This document shows positions 53,314 through 63,688 of a DNA stretch of 64,000 nucleotides, in pieces. The position numbers were made by a program, and so were the translations under genes. The stretch spans positions 3,038,001-3,102,000 of the forward strand of contig NZ_CP126269.1 of the NCBI RefSeq assembly GCF_003234445.2. Direction: 5' to 3'. How positions within the stretch are numbered: the stretch's first letter is position 1; each line of letters starts with the position of its first letter. Origin of the DNA: Curtobacterium sp. MCLR17_036 (GTDB taxonomy: Bacteria > Actinomycetota > Actinomycetes > Actinomycetales > Microbacteriaceae). Under the pieces are notes generated by a model, which worked only from the letters and a program-made list of their open reading frames with translations, had not been told where the DNA came from and made no database searches.

Positions 53314-54407
53314 GGTGCGACTCCGTCCACGCTGAGGCCCGTGGTCTCGGGGAGACCGAGGGCGATGTTCGCCGACTGGACGGCTGCGCCCGCCGTCCCC
53401 TTGGCGAGGTTGTCGAGGGCGCTCACCGCGACGACGCGCCCCGCGGACTCGTCGACGGCGATGCCGACGAGCGCGGTGTTCGCGCCGATGGTGTCGGCGA
53501 CGCGGGGGAACTCGCCCTCCGGCAGCAGGTGCACGAACGGCTCGTCGGCGTACGCCTGCTCCCAGGCGAGCCGGACGTCGCGCGCGCTGACGCCGGGCGA
53601 GAGCTTCGCGGTCGTGGTGGCGAGGATGCCCCTGGACATCGGCACGAGGACCGGCGTGAACGAGATCGTCACGTCGGACGCGCCGGCGACCTGCAGGTTC
53701 TGCTGGATCTCGGGGACGTGCCGGTGGGTGCCGCCGACGGCGTAGGCGCTGGCGGACCCCATGATCTCGGACGCCAGGTAGGTGTTCGCGAGCTTCTTGC
53801 CGGCACCGCTCGGGCCGACGCTCAGCACCGCGACGATGTCGTCGGACTCGACGAGCCCGGCCTGGATCCCCGGCTGGATGCCGAGCGTGACCGCGGTCAC
53901 GTTGCACCCGGGGACCGCGATCCGCTTCGCACCGACGAGACCGGACCGCTGCTTGCCCTGGGCGGCGATGTCGTCGACGTCCCGCCACTCGTCGGCGGAG
54001 CCGGGGGTGGGCGCCGCGAGCAACAGCTCGGGCAGCCCGTAGGTCCAGGCGCCGAAGTACTCGCCGCCGTAGAACCGCTCCCACGCCGCCGGGTCCGTCA
54101 GCCGGTGGTCCGCGCCGCAGTCGACGACGAGGGCGTCGTCACCGAGTTCGGCGGTGATCGCACCCGACTGGCCGTGCGGCAGCGCCAGGAACACCACGTC
54201 GTGCCCGCGGAGGTTCTCGGCCGTCGTCTCCACGAGGGTCAGGTGCGACAGCGACCGCAGGTGCGGCTGCGTCGCGATCAGGGGCTGACCGGCGTTCGAG
54301 AACGCGGTCACCGTCCTGACGTCGAACTCGGGGTGGGCGGAGAGCACGCGCAGGAGCTCACCGCCCGCGTAGCCGGAGGCTCCCGCCACGGCGACGGATA
54401 CGGACAT
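53310..54407 (-). CDS. argC: N-acetyl-gamma-glutamyl-phosphate reductase
   Basis: 365 residues. NADP-binding [16 protein letters not shown] at the N-terminus; the catalytic Cys is in [26 protein letters not shown] follows. It is the first gene of argCJBDFGH. ATG 54407 follows AAGGTGG at 5-6 nt. No argR gene or obvious ARG box was seen in the 77-bp gap upstream to pheT. Confidence 0.95.
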   Translation of the reverse strand: MSVSVAVAGASGYAGGELLRVLSAHPEFDVRTVTAFSNAGQPLIATQPHLRSLSHLTLVETTAENLRGHDVVFLALPHGQSGAITAELGDDALVVDCGADHRLTDPAAWERFYGGEYFGAWTYGLPELLLAAPTPGSADEWRDVDDIAAQGKQRSGLVGAKRIAVPGCNVTAVTLGIQPGIQAGLVESDDIVAVLSVGPSGAGKKLANTYLASEIMGSASAYAVGGTHRHVPEIQQNLQVAGASDVTISFTPVLVPMSRGILATTTAKLSPGVSARDVRLAWEQAYADEPFVHLLPEGEFPRVADTIGANTALVGIAVDESAGRVVAVSALDNLAKGTAGAAVQSANIALGLPETTGLSVDGVAP

Positions 54408-54484
54408 GGGATTCCACCTTTGGTCGGACTGGTCGTCGAGGAGTCGGAGGCGGCGACCCCGGGCGGTGCTGATCCCGTCGTGGG

Positions 54485-56977
54485 TCAGTCGCGCAGGGTC
54501 GCCCCGAATCGCTCGCCGGCACGTCGGACTGCGCCGTCGCGGGCCTCGGTGGCCTCGGCAGCGGTCAGCGTGCGGTCCGTGGCGCGGAACCGCAGGGCGA
54601 ACGTCAGGGACTTCTGTCCCTCGTCCACACCCGTGCCCCGGTAGTCGTCCACGAGCCGAGCATACTCCAGCAGCTCTCCCGCGCCAGAGCGCACCGCATC
54701 GAGCACGTCTCCGGCGGGGACGTCCGTCGCGACGACCAGGGAGAGGTCCTGCGTGGCCGCCGGGTACGACACGATCGGTGCCACCGCCACGAGTTCCGGC
54801 GCCGCGGCGACCAGGGCGTCGAGGTCGAGTTCGACGACCGCCACCACCCGGGGCAGCACGGCCGCCTCGGACAGTTCGGGCAGGAGCTCGCCGGCGACAC
54901 CGACGACCGCTCCGTCGACGAGCAGCGACGCCGCACGGCCGGGGTGCAGCGACGGGTGGGTCGTCTGGGCGACGGTCAGCTCGACACCGACCGCCCACGC
55001 GACCTGGCGTGCCGCGTCGATCGCGTCCGCGATGCCGTACGGCTCGGCCGGCACACCGGGCTGCTTCACGACGCGGTTGCCGGTGAGGAGCGCGGTGACG
55101 TGGAAGGGCTGCGCGGGCAGCGAGGCGTCGAGTGCCTCGAGCGTCGCGCGGTCGGGCAGCGCCCCACCGGCCGGCACGTCGTCGGTGCCGAGCGTCACGC
55201 CGGCGGCGGGCAGGAAGACGCGCGAGGTCTCGTAGAGTGCGACGTCGACGAGGCCGCGCGACACGTTGCGTCGGGCGGCGTCGACCAGCGCGGGGACCCC
55301 GCTGCGGCGGAGCAGGTCCTGCTCGCTGTCGAGCGCGTTCGCGAGGACGACGCTCGGGCCGCCCGCTGCGTCGATGCCCGGGTACGCGGCCTGCGTCGGC
55401 GCGGACACGAAGGGTGCGGTGACGACCTCGACGAGCCCGGCGGCGGCGAGGGCCGACGCCACGCGACGGCGGGCCTGCTGGTGCGCGGTGAGCCCGCGTC
55501 CGGGCGGCGCGACCGGCAGGACGCTCGGGATCCGGTCGTACCCGACGATGCGTGCGACCTCTTCGACCAGGGTGGTGTCGTCGGTCAGGTCGGGGCGCCA
55601 GGTGGGCGGCGTCACCGTGAGCAGGTCACCGTCGACGTCGACCGTGGCGCCGAGCGCGCGGAGCGTGTCGACGACCTCGGCGTCGGTGTACGCGACACCG
55701 ATGAGTTCGGACGGACGAGCGAGTCGCATCGACACGGTCGGGCGCGGGGTGGTGTCGACGAGGGTCGACCCGAGTGCGTCGGCGGTGCCGCCGGCCAGGT
55801 CGACGAGGAGTTCGACGGCCCGGTTCGCCGCGGCCTCGGCCACGAGCGGGTCGACCCCGCGCTCGAAGCGCCGGGACGCCTCGCTCGGCAGCTTGTGCCG
55901 TCGAGCGGTGCGGGCGATCGAGACCTGGTCGAAGCCGGCGGCCTCGATGAGGACGTCGGTCGTCGTGGCCGAGATCTCGGTCCGTGCACCGCCCATGACA
56001 CCGGCGAGCCCGACGGGGCCGGCGTGGTCGGTGATGACGAGGTCCTCGGGGTCGAGCTTGCGGACGACGCCGTCGAGCGTCTCGAGGGTCTCGCCGACCG
56101 TGGCACGACGGACCCCGAGCCCACCGTTCACCGTCGCGAGGTCGTAGCCGTGCAGGGGCTGCCCGAGTTCGAACATGACGTAGTTCGTGATGTCGACCGG
56201 CAGGGAGATCGACCGCACGCCCGCCAGTGCGAGACGCGAGACCATCCAGGACGGTGTCTTCGCGGTGGGGTCGATGCCGCGGACGACCCGCGTGACGAAG
56301 GTGCTCGCGCCGACCCGGCCACGGATGGGTGCCTGGTCGTCGATCGTCACCGGGAAGCCCTCGCCGGTGCGGGGTGCGACGCGGCCGACCGGGTCGTGGA
56401 AGCCGGCGCCCGTGGCGTGGGCGTACTCGCGGGCGACGCCGCGCATGCTCATGACGTAGCCGCGGTCGGGCGTCACGTTGATCTCGACCGCTGCGTCGTC
56501 GAGGCCGAGGAGCGCGATCGCGTCTGCGCCGACGGGGGGCTCCATGCCGAGGTCGGCGAAGCGCAGGATGCCGTCGTGCTCGTCGCCGAGGCCGAGTTCG
56601 CGGGCCGAGGCGATCATGCCGTCGGACACGTGCCCGTAGGTCTTGCGGGCCGCGATCGGGAACGGGCCGGGCAGCACGGCACCGGGGAGCGTGACGACGA
56701 CGAGGTCGCCGACGTCGAAGTTGTGCGCACCGCAGACGATGCCGCGGGGCTCGGGTTCGCCGACGTCCACCTGGCACCAGTTGATGGTCTTGCCGTTCTT
56801 CTGCGGCTCGGGCACGCGCTCGAGCACCCGGCCGACGACGACGGGGCCGGTCAGGTCGAAGGTGTGGACGTCCTCTTCCTCGAAGCCGACCGACACGAGC
56901 GCCGCGTGGACGTGCTCGAGGGTGACGTCGTCGGGCAGGTCCACGGACTCGCCGAGCCAACGGATTGGGACGCGCAT
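54485..56977 (-). CDS. pheT: Phenylalanyl-tRNA synthetase beta subunit
   Basis: 830 residues. It begins [23 protein letters not shown], then has the tRNA-binding OB region [24 protein letters not shown], the B3/B4 editing domain and [34 protein letters not shown] and the ferredoxin-like anticodon-binding domain at the end are intact. ATG 56977 shares one base with the pheS stop (TGATG), so translation is coupled. Confidence 0.96.
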   Translation of the reverse strand: MRVPIRWLGESVDLPDDVTLEHVHAALVSVGFEEEDVHTFDLTGPVVVGRVLERVPEPQKNGKTINWCQVDVGEPEPRGIVCGAHNFDVGDLVVVTLPGAVLPGPFPIAARKTYGHVSDGMIASARELGLGDEHDGILRFADLGMEPPVGADAIALLGLDDAAVEINVTPDRGYVMSMRGVAREYAHATGAGFHDPVGRVAPRTGEGFPVTIDDQAPIRGRVGASTFVTRVVRGIDPTAKTPSWMVSRLALAGVRSISLPVDITNYVMFELGQPLHGYDLATVNGGLGVRRATVGETLETLDGVVRKLDPEDLVITDHAGPVGLAGVMGGARTEISATTTDVLIEAAGFDQVSIARTARRHKLPSEASRRFERGVDPLVAEAAANRAVELLVDLAGGTADALGSTLVDTTPRPTVSMRLARPSELIGVAYTDAEVVDTLRALGATVDVDGDLLTVTPPTWRPDLTDDTTLVEEVARIVGYDRIPSVLPVAPPGRGLTAHQQARRRVASALAAAGLVEVVTAPFVSAPTQAAYPGIDAAGGPSVVLANALDSEQDLLRRSGVPALVDAARRNVSRGLVDVALYETSRVFLPAAGVTLGTDDVPAGGALPDRATLEALDASLPAQPFHVTALLTGNRVVKQPGVPAEPYGIADAIDAARQVAWAVGVELTVAQTTHPSLHPGRAASLLVDGAVVGVAGELLPELSEAAVLPRVVAVVELDLDALVAAAPELVAVAPIVSYPAATQDLSLVVATDVPAGDVLDAVRSGAGELLEYARLVDDYRGTGVDEGQKSLTFALRFRATDRTLTAAEATEARDGAVRRAGERFGATLRD

Positions 56978-58017
56978 CAGACCACCGTTCCGAACTGCTG
57001 CGAGAAGCGGATGTCGCCCTCGAGGAAGTCACGCATGTCGTTCAGGCCGTTGCGGAACTGCAGCGTCCGCTCGATGCCCATGCCGAACGCGAAGCCCTGG
57101 TACTCGTCCGGGTCGATGCCGGCGGCACGCAGGACGTTGGGGTTGACCATGCCGCAGCCACCCCACTCGACCCACCGCGCGCCGCCCTTGGCGTTCGGCT
57201 GCCAGACGTCCATCTCGGCACTCGGCTCGGTGAACGGGAAGTAGTTCGGGCGGAGGCGGATCTGCGCCTCGGCACCGAACATCTGCCGGGCGAAGTGCTC
57301 GAGCGTGCCGCGCAGGTGCGCCATCGTCAGGCCCTTGTCGATCGCGATGCCCTCGACCTGGGTGAAGACCGGCAGATGCGTGGCGTCGAGCTCGTCGGCG
57401 CGGTACACGCGACCCGGGGCGATGACGTAGAGCGGCAGGTCGCGGGACAACAGCGACCGCACCTGCACCGGCGAGGTGTGGGTGCGCATGACCAGGTGCC
57501 GGTCGACGGGCTCGACGAAGATCGTGTCGGCCATCGCCCGGGCAGGGTGGTCCTGGTCGAAGTTCAGGGCGTCGAAGTTGAACCACTCGTGCTCGAGCTC
57601 GGGGCCCTCCGCCACTTCCCACCCCATGCCGACGAAGATGTCCGCGACGGCTTCGTTGAGGAGCGAGAGCGGGTGGCGCGAGCCGGTCTGGCGGTGCGTC
57701 GGCAGCGCGGTGACGTCGACGCGCTCGGCCTCGAGCCGGGCGCGCTCCTCGGCTTCGGCGAGGACCGACTCCTGCTCGGCGATCGCCGCGTTGAGCCGCC
57801 CGCGCGCCTGCCCGACGAGCTTGCCGGCCGCGGCCTTCTGCTCCGGCGGCACGCTGCGCATCGACGCGTTCATCCGAGCCAACGGCGACTGCTCGCCGGT
57901 GTGCTCGGCCCTGGCCTGCTTCAGCTCGGCGACCGTCGTCGTGGCACGGACGGCCGCGAGGGCCTGGTCCACCGCGTCGGCGACGGCCGATTCGCTGATC
58001 TCGAGAGGTTCTGACAC
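56977..58017 (-). CDS. pheS: Phenylalanyl-tRNA synthetase alpha subunit
   Basis: 346 residues, class II. Coiled-coil N-terminus, then HPLSLLNEAVADIFVGMGWEV, motif 2 RVYRADELDATHLPVFTQVEG, and motif 3 FAFGMGIERTLQFR. GTG 58017 (VSEPLEISESAV) is the start. TAGGCT lies 8 nt upstream (58026-58031 in plus numbering), compatible with a near-leaderless transcript. Together with pheT it forms the heterotetrameric enzyme. Confidence 0.96.
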   Translation of the reverse strand: MSEPLEISESAVADAVDQALAAVRATTTVAELKQARAEHTGEQSPLARMNASMRSVPPEQKAAAGKLVGQARGRLNAAIAEQESVLAEAEERARLEAERVDVTALPTHRQTGSRHPLSLLNEAVADIFVGMGWEVAEGPELEHEWFNFDALNFDQDHPARAMADTIFVEPVDRHLVMRTHTSPVQVRSLLSRDLPLYVIAPGRVYRADELDATHLPVFTQVEGIAIDKGLTMAHLRGTLEHFARQMFGAEAQIRLRPNYFPFTEPSAEMDVWQPNAKGGARWVEWGGCGMVNPNVLRAAGIDPDEYQGFAFGMGIERTLQFRNGLNDMRDFLEGDIRFSQQFGTVV

Positions 58018-58109
58018 GAGACCCAAGCCTACCGGCCGACGGGATACCACCCATCTGCACCGAGCGGACTGTGGATGGTCGGTGCCGACGAGCGGCCTGT
58101 CGAGGAGTG

Positions 58110-58964
58110 TCAGCTCCGGAGCGCGAACGCCGACTCGTACAGGCAGACCGACGCCGCGGTGGCGAGGTTCATCGACTCGGCCTGCCCGTAGATCGGCACC
58201 TTCACCGCGCGGTCGACGAGGGCGAGGTCCTCGGCGGTGAGGCCGCGGGCCTCGTTGCCGAACACCCACGCCGTCGGTCCGTCGAGCATGCCCTCGGCAC
58301 GGACGACCGGCAGGTCGTCGCCCGAGACGTCCGCCGCGAGCACCGTGTACCCGAGCGCCTTGGCCCGCGCGATCGTGTCGGCCAGGGTCACGCCGACCGA
58401 GACCGGTACGTGGAAGAGCGAGCCCGTGGTCGACCGGACGACCTTCGGGTTGTACGGGTCGACCGAGCGCCCGGTCAGGACCACCGCGTCGGCGCCGGCG
58501 GAGTCGGCGGCGCGGATGATCGTGCCGGCGTTCCCCGGGTCCCGCACCTCCTCGAGGATGGCGACCAGTCCCGGCAACGCGTCGGACTCGTCGGACGCAC
58601 CACGGGCCTCCAGGCCGGCGTCGGCATCCGCGCGACGGTCCGGGAAGACGTCCTTCACGGACGTCGGGAACTGCTGGCACACGGCCACGACGCCCTGCGG
58701 CGTGACCGTGTCGGCCATCGCCTCGAGCACCTGCTCCGTCACGAACCAGGTGTCGACCGGAGCGTCGTCGAGACCGTAGCGCGCCGCCGCGGTCGGCGTC
58801 ACGTACAGCTCGCGCAGCAGTTCCGGGCCGTACTCGAGGGCTTCGCGGACGGCCTGCGGACCCTCCAGCAGGAACAGGCCGGTCTCGGCCCGGACGTCCT
58901 TCTTGGCCAGGGCCGCGACGGCCTTGACGCGTCCGGCACGGGGGTTCTCGAGGAGATCGCTCAC
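58110..58964 (-). CDS. SpoU/TrmH family RNA 2'-O-methyltransferase
   Basis: 284 residues. An N-terminal substrate domain (MSDLLENPRAGRVKAVAAL...FLLEGPQAVREAL) precedes a trefoil-knot SPOUT domain with VRDPGNAGTIIRAADSAGADAV, WVFGNEARGL and VPIYGQAESMNLATAASVCLYE. A ~25-residue insert rich in Asp and Ala (about 108-130) lies before the SPOUT part. It probably modifies rRNA or tRNA. It is usual between rplT and pheS in Actinobacteria. Confidence 0.92.
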   Translation of the reverse strand: MSDLLENPRAGRVKAVAALAKKDVRAETGLFLLEGPQAVREALEYGPELLRELYVTPTAAARYGLDDAPVDTWFVTEQVLEAMADTVTPQGVVAVCQQFPTSVKDVFPDRRADADAGLEARGASDESDALPGLVAILEEVRDPGNAGTIIRAADSAGADAVVLTGRSVDPYNPKVVRSTTGSLFHVPVSVGVTLADTIARAKALGYTVLAADVSGDDLPVVRAEGMLDGPTAWVFGNEARGLTAEDLALVDRAVKVPIYGQAESMNLATAASVCLYESAFALRS

Positions 58965-58984
58965 GGGTCAAGTCTAGGAACGAC

Positions 58985-59012
58985 GAAACCCCCGCCGTGC
59001 GGCGGGGGTTTC
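58985..59012 (-). terminator. Intrinsic terminator of infC-rpmI-rplT
   Basis: GAAACCCCCGCC (58985-58996) pairs perfectly with GGCGGGGGTTTC (59001-59012) around GTGC: 12 bp, G+C rich, followed in the minus direction by a short T-rich stretch. It lies 17 bp after the rplT stop and just before the RNA methyltransferase start. Confidence 0.9.
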
Positions 59013-59029
59013 GCGAGCAGAAGAACTGA

Positions 59030-59413
59030 CTACGCAGCCTTCGGGGCCGAGGTGTCGGCCGGGAGGGCCTTCTTCGCGGTCTCGACGAGCGCGGTGAAGG
59101 TCTCGGGGTTGTTCACCGCGAGGTCGGCGAGGATGCGACGGTCGACCTCGACGCCGGCCAGGTTGAGACCCTGGATGAGGCGGTTGTAGGTCAGCCCGTT
59201 GGCGCGGGACGCAGCGTTGATGCGCTGGATCCAGAGGCGACGGAACTCGCCCTTCTTCGCGTGACGGTCGCGGTACGCGTAGACGAGGGAGTGGGTGACC
59301 TGCTCCTTGGCCTTGCGGTACAGGCGCGAACGCTGGCCGCGGTAGCCCTCGGCGCGCTCGAGGATGACGCGGCGCTTCTTGGCGGCGTTGACCGCTCTCT
59401 TTACTCGTGCCAT
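59030..59413 (-). CDS. rplT: 50S ribosomal protein L20
   Basis: 127 residues: [51 protein letters not shown] is the standard L20 N-terminus. [19 protein letters not shown] is the rRNA-contact region. The C-terminus has a short Ala/Pro tail. It is the last gene of infC-rpmI-rplT. Confidence 0.97.
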   Translation of the reverse strand: MARVKRAVNAAKKRRVILERAEGYRGQRSRLYRKAKEQVTHSLVYAYRDRHAKKGEFRRLWIQRINAASRANGLTYNRLIQGLNLAGVEVDRRILADLAVNNPETFTALVETAKKALPADTSAPKAA

Positions 59414-59440
59414 TGCACTATTCCTTTACGATCCGGGGGC

Positions 59441-59635
59441 TCAGTGGCCGAGGAGCTTCTTGACGTTCTTCGCGTCAGCCTTGGAGAGGACCTGGTCCTC
59501 GTTCAGGCGGGCCTTGCGCTTGGCGCTCTTGACCTCGAGGTTGTGACGCATACCGGCCTGCTGCTTCATGATCTTGCCGGTGCCGGTGACCTTGAAGCGC
59601 TTCTTCGACCCGGAGTGGGTCTTCTGCTTGGGCAT
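59441..59635 (-). CDS. rpmI: 50S ribosomal protein L35
   Basis: 64 residues: [28 protein letters not shown], then [22 protein letters not shown]. Size and sequence are typical. It lies between infC and rplT in the same operon. Confidence 0.97.
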   Translation of the reverse strand: MPKQKTHSGSKKRFKVTGTGKIMKQQAGMRHNLEVKSAKRKARLNEDQVLSKADAKNVKKLLGH

Positions 59636-59695
59636 GGGGGTGCCTTTCCGTGGGATGGATGGGGGCCGCGTCGTTGCGGGATCGGTCGGTGGGAC

Positions 59696-60343
<648 letters not shown>

Positions 60344-60633
60344 GCGGAGCTCCTTCAATCAGGTGGTGGCCGTCCGGAGCGTTTGCCCTGGACGACAGCA
60401 CGAGAGAGGAGATCTGACGCACGGATCGGAACCCGTTCGGCAGCCGCCCTGCATCGGGTCCGTGGACCCGACCGACGTGTGCACCCAGTTGCCGTGCACC
60501 CGCGGAGCGGTGGTGACCCGGTAGCCTGGTGGAACGCGGCCGCGGGTGGGAGAGACTCCTCTTTCGTGACACCGTCCGAGCGCTTCAGGAAGACCTGATG
60601 GCACACGGACAGCATCTGCCGCGAGCGAGTCTA
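60344..60633 (-). promoter_or_regulatory. Long leader and promoter of infC
   Basis: TAGACT (60628-60633, minus strand) is a likely -10, giving a leader of about 280 nt before infC. It contains the stem CGGGTCC-GT-GGACCCG (60455-60470). An 86-codon open frame (60355-60615) ends exactly at the infC Shine-Dalgarno. Whether that frame is translated is unclear. The divergent DUF1844 gene starts at 60647. Confidence 0.55.
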
Positions 60634-60646
60634 GCAGAGGAGCACC

Positions 60647-61003
60647 GTGACCGACACCCCGATCGACGACGAGGGCAGCGGCATCGACGCCGCACGCGAC
60701 ATCTCGGAGGTGCCCGCCGTCGAGCTCATCAACACCGTCGCGGTGCACCTGCTGAGCGCGGCGGCCGTCAAGGTCGGCCTGGCCGACGACCCGCAGCAGC
60801 AGACCGACCTGGACGAGGCGCGGAAGCTCATCACCGTGCTCGCCGGACTGGTCACCGCCGCGGCGACCGAGATCGGCGACCACCACGCCCGGCCGCTGCG
60901 CGACGGGCTGCGCTCGGTGCAGCTCGCCTTCCGTGAGGCCTCGGCGATCCCGGACGCCCCGGGCGCGGGCCCGGGCGAGAAGTACACGGGTCCGGTCAAC
61001 TAG
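60647..61003 (+). CDS. DUF1844 protein
   Basis: 118 residues: a disordered start, then VPAVELINTVAVHLLSAAAVKVGLADDPQQQTDLDEARKLITVLAGLV, the DUF1844 core of helices. The function is unknown. GTG 60647 has GAGGAG 5 nt upstream. In Actinobacteria it is commonly divergent from infC, as here. The C-terminus is PGAGPGEKYTGPVN. Confidence 0.9.
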   Translation: MTDTPIDDEGSGIDAARDISEVPAVELINTVAVHLLSAAAVKVGLADDPQQQTDLDEARKLITVLAGLVTAAATEIGDHHARPLRDGLRSVQLAFREASAIPDAPGAGPGEKYTGPVN

Positions 61004-61019
61004 GCGCGGGGGCTGTCCC

Positions 61020-61133
61020 GCGCGCGGGGGGTCGTTTCGTGCGTGGGGGGTCGTTCCGTGCGTCGGAGGTCGTTCCGCGCGTAGGTGGTCGTTTCGCGCG
61101 TGGGGAGATGTTTCGCGCGTAGGAGGTCGGTTC
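61020..61133. repeat. Six tandem 19-bp units
   Basis: Starting at 61020, 61039, 61058, 61077, 61096 and 61115, units close to GCGCGTGGGAGGTCGTTTC repeat with no spacer. The DNA that follows to about 61380 holds more diverged GCGCGT-type copies. The whole 61004-61486 gap has no supported gene. Confidence 0.85.
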
Positions 61134-61427
61134 TTCCGGCTACCTACGCGCGATCCTGCTTTCCACTGCGAGCGCGATGAGACGTTCTGCGCATGGTCCG
61201 GCAGTTCGCGCGTGGTGGGTTCTTCCGTGCTCGGGCAGGTCTTCTGCGCGTCGGAGGGCAGGTGTTCCTGCCTCCTCCGCGCGAAAGACCTTTCCATCGC
61301 GGGCGTGATGGGACGGTTCGCGCGTGGTCCGGCGTTCCGCGTGTGCGGGGAGCGTCCGCGCGCGAGTTCTGACCTCCGACGCGCGGAACTGCTGCCCCGG
61401 GCGGGCGGCGGACGTGCGCGCAGGAAG

Positions 61428-61467
61428 GACGGGAGGCCCGGGGCGGCGTCGCCACGGGCCTCCCGTC
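61428..61467 (-). terminator. GGACGGGAGGC-family stem-loop after maltokinase
   Basis: GACGGGAGGCCCG (61428-61440) pairs perfectly with CGGGCCTCCCGTC (61455-61467), loop 14 nt. It starts 20 bp downstream of the maltokinase stop, so it probably ends that transcript. Confidence 0.75.
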
Positions 61468-61486
61468 CGGTGCCGGGCCGGGTCGG

Positions 61487-62803
61487 TCAGGAGCCGCTGC
61501 GCGCGACCAGGCGCGTGACGGCGGCGAGCGGGATACCGACCCAGTCGGGTCGGTTCCGGGACTCGTAGACGACCTCGTAGACGGCCTTGTCGAGCTCGAA
61601 GGCGTCGAGGAGCTCGCAGTGTGCCGTGAGTTCCGCGCCGATCCCGTGCTCGTAGCCGGCGAGGAAGCGGGAGCGTGCGTCCGCCGCCCACTCCCCCGCG
61701 TCGACCGGTTCCGGGTCGTGTGCCAGTGCGCCCGCCACGTAGTCGAACGACCGGAGCATGCCGGCGACGTCGCGCAGGGTGACGTCGGGCACGGAGCGCT
61801 CGGCGAGGGGGCGGAGGGGCTCGCCCTCGAAGTCGAGGAACACCCACCCGCGAGACCCGGGAGCCGCTAGGACCTGGCCGAGGTGCAGGTCGCCGTGGAT
61901 GCGCTGCAGCTCGGGCCACGGCACCGTGGCCGCGCGGGCGTAGACGGCACGGATGGCAGCTGCGTGTTCGGCGACGGCCGGGACCTCGCGAGCTGCCGTG
62001 TCGAGGCGTTCGTGCATCGTCGCGACGGCAGTGTCTCGTCGGTCGGGGTCGGCGGGCACGGTCGGCAACGCGGTGGCGAGGGTGCGGTGCACCTCGGCGA
62101 GCGCTGCGCCGAGCTGCTCCGCCCGGTCGCCGAAGGGGTTCTGCCCCCGTGCGTCGTCGAGGGCGACGCGCCAGGCGTCCTCGAGTCCGGGCAGGAACTC
62201 CTGCGCGAAGGCCAGGTGGCCGGTCGCGGTGCCGTCCGGGCGTCCGGCGTCGGGCCAGCTGCCGCGGAGGGCGCCGTAGACCTGCGGAACGCGGGAGCTG
62301 CCGGCGGCGGACAGGGCGAGCTGCGTGGTGACGTCCGGGTTGTCGCCGTGGTGCAGCACGCGGAAGACCTTGATGATGACGCGCTCGCCCGATGCGGTGT
62401 CGCAGATCACCGAGGTGTTCGACTGCTCCCCGGTCAGCACGCGTGCGGCGGTCACCTGGCCGATGGGGCGCAGGCTGTCGGGGTCGGCGTCGATGCGGCT
62501 CGCGAGTGCGGCGACCCACGCGGTGTCGGTCGTGGCGTCGGTGATCGTCCCCTCGGGACCGCTCGTGACCGGCGACTGGTAGAGCACCGGGGCTGCCGGC
62601 GCGGCCGGGGCCTCGTCGAGGACGAGTCGGGTGCCGTCGTCCGTGGAGATCGTGCGGAGGCGCGGCACCGCTCCCTTCGACGCGTACCAGCGGCGGTCGG
62701 CGATCCAGGCCTCGAGGGCGCGGTCGTCCGGCGCGTCGATGACGGCTGGGGTCGAAGGGGTTCCGGGGGCGTTGTCGAGTGGGTCTCGGGCTCCGTCGCT
62801 CAT
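61487..62803 (-). CDS. mak: Maltokinase
   Basis: 438 residues, aminoglycoside phosphotransferase-like fold. An N-terminal cap (LEAWIADRRWYASKG) and ARVLTGEQSNTSVI precede the catalytic QRIHGDLHLGQVL and WVFLDFEGEPLRPL motifs. It makes maltose 1-phosphate from maltose and ATP, the substrate of GlgE for alpha-glucan synthesis. TACCTT lies 7 nt upstream of ATG 62803, again a leaderless layout. Its GlgE/TreS partners are not in this window. Confidence 0.9.
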   Translation of the reverse strand: MSDGARDPLDNAPGTPSTPAVIDAPDDRALEAWIADRRWYASKGAVPRLRTISTDDGTRLVLDEAPAAPAAPVLYQSPVTSGPEGTITDATTDTAWVAALASRIDADPDSLRPIGQVTAARVLTGEQSNTSVICDTASGERVIIKVFRVLHHGDNPDVTTQLALSAAGSSRVPQVYGALRGSWPDAGRPDGTATGHLAFAQEFLPGLEDAWRVALDDARGQNPFGDRAEQLGAALAEVHRTLATALPTVPADPDRRDTAVATMHERLDTAAREVPAVAEHAAAIRAVYARAATVPWPELQRIHGDLHLGQVLAAPGSRGWVFLDFEGEPLRPLAERSVPDVTLRDVAGMLRSFDYVAGALAHDPEPVDAGEWAADARSRFLAGYEHGIGAELTAHCELLDAFELDKAVYEVVYESRNRPDWVGIPLAAVTRLVARSGS

Positions 62804-62947
62804 GCAGCGGAAGGTACGCGCCGAGGGCTGTCGAGGTGCCGAGTCCGCGCCCGTGGTGCTCCTCCACAAGCCGGCGACCCCGGGACACCGTCCACAGGAG
62901 GCTCTCGCGGAGGCGAGGGCCGCACGCCCCCGGACCACACTTGCCGC

Positions 62948-63565
62948 ATGACGAGCCGAACCGAGACGAACGACCCTCCGTGCACCGCGCCGCGTCTGCT
63001 CTGGTGCATCGACGACGACCGCGAACTCCCCACGTTCGACGACGCCGGCAGGCGTGTGACCCGGCACGACGTGTCCGTCCTGTACGACGTCGTGTGGGAC
63101 AGCCCCGACAAGGTGCTCGCGAGCGCGGGCATCGAGTTCGCCAGCTCGGACGACGACGGCGGCGTGTGGACCGTCGACCGCGGCGAGGGGCCCGAGCGGG
63201 TCGGCGGCGACCAGGACGAGCCGCCGCGTGCGGCAGTCGAGGACGTCCTGTGCGGGCGGTCGATCGAGCCGCTGTGGGTCCGGCGGGTCAGGACGGTGCT
63301 CGTGGCGGTGTACGCCGACGACGGGGACCTCGGGGTCGAGGTCGGGGACGTGCGGATGGACGTCGCGGGCTGGACGTCGGCCTTCGGGGAGACCGGTGCC
63401 GAACCGCCCCACGGCAGGTGGTGGACACTCGCCGACGACCACCGTGACGACGCCCGCCGCGGCGACGGACTCGAACGCAGGGTCGAGGCGCTCCTGACGG
63501 ACGCCGCCGGGACTCCCCCGGCGAGCACGCCGCCGTCGGACGCGACCGGAGCGCGGCAGCGGTGA
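62948..63565 (+). CDS. Hypothetical acidic protein
   Basis: 205 residues, soluble, rich in Asp, Arg and Gly. It begins MTSRTETNDPPCTAPRLLWCIDDDREL; later FASSDDDGGVWTVDRGEGPERV and VRRVRTVLVAVYADDGDLGVEVGDVRMDV suggest a beta-rich core. I do not recognise a family. CACACT is 6 nt before the ATG, similar to the leaderless promoters elsewhere. It is divergent from maltokinase. Confidence 0.55.
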   Translation: MTSRTETNDPPCTAPRLLWCIDDDRELPTFDDAGRRVTRHDVSVLYDVVWDSPDKVLASAGIEFASSDDDGGVWTVDRGEGPERVGGDQDEPPRAAVEDVLCGRSIEPLWVRRVRTVLVAVYADDGDLGVEVGDVRMDVAGWTSAFGETGAEPPHGRWWTLADDHRDDARRGDGLERRVEALLTDAAGTPPASTPPSDATGARQR

Positions 63566-63688
63566 ACGGATCGCGGAGCGAGCAGACGTGGTGGACGGGG
63601 TGGGCACGGTGGCTCGGGGCGGTCGTGGTCCGATCCCGGGTGCGACGTGCCCCGAGGGCCCCGCACGCGGTTCTGCAAGGATCGGGGG

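Noticed and set aside
60355..60615. 86-codon frame upstream of infC as a gene
   Set aside because: Composition and lack of similarity suggest non-coding leader; kept only as a possible leader frame.
61020..61133. CRISPR array
   Set aside because: The 19-bp units touch each other, without unique spacers, and no cas genes are present.
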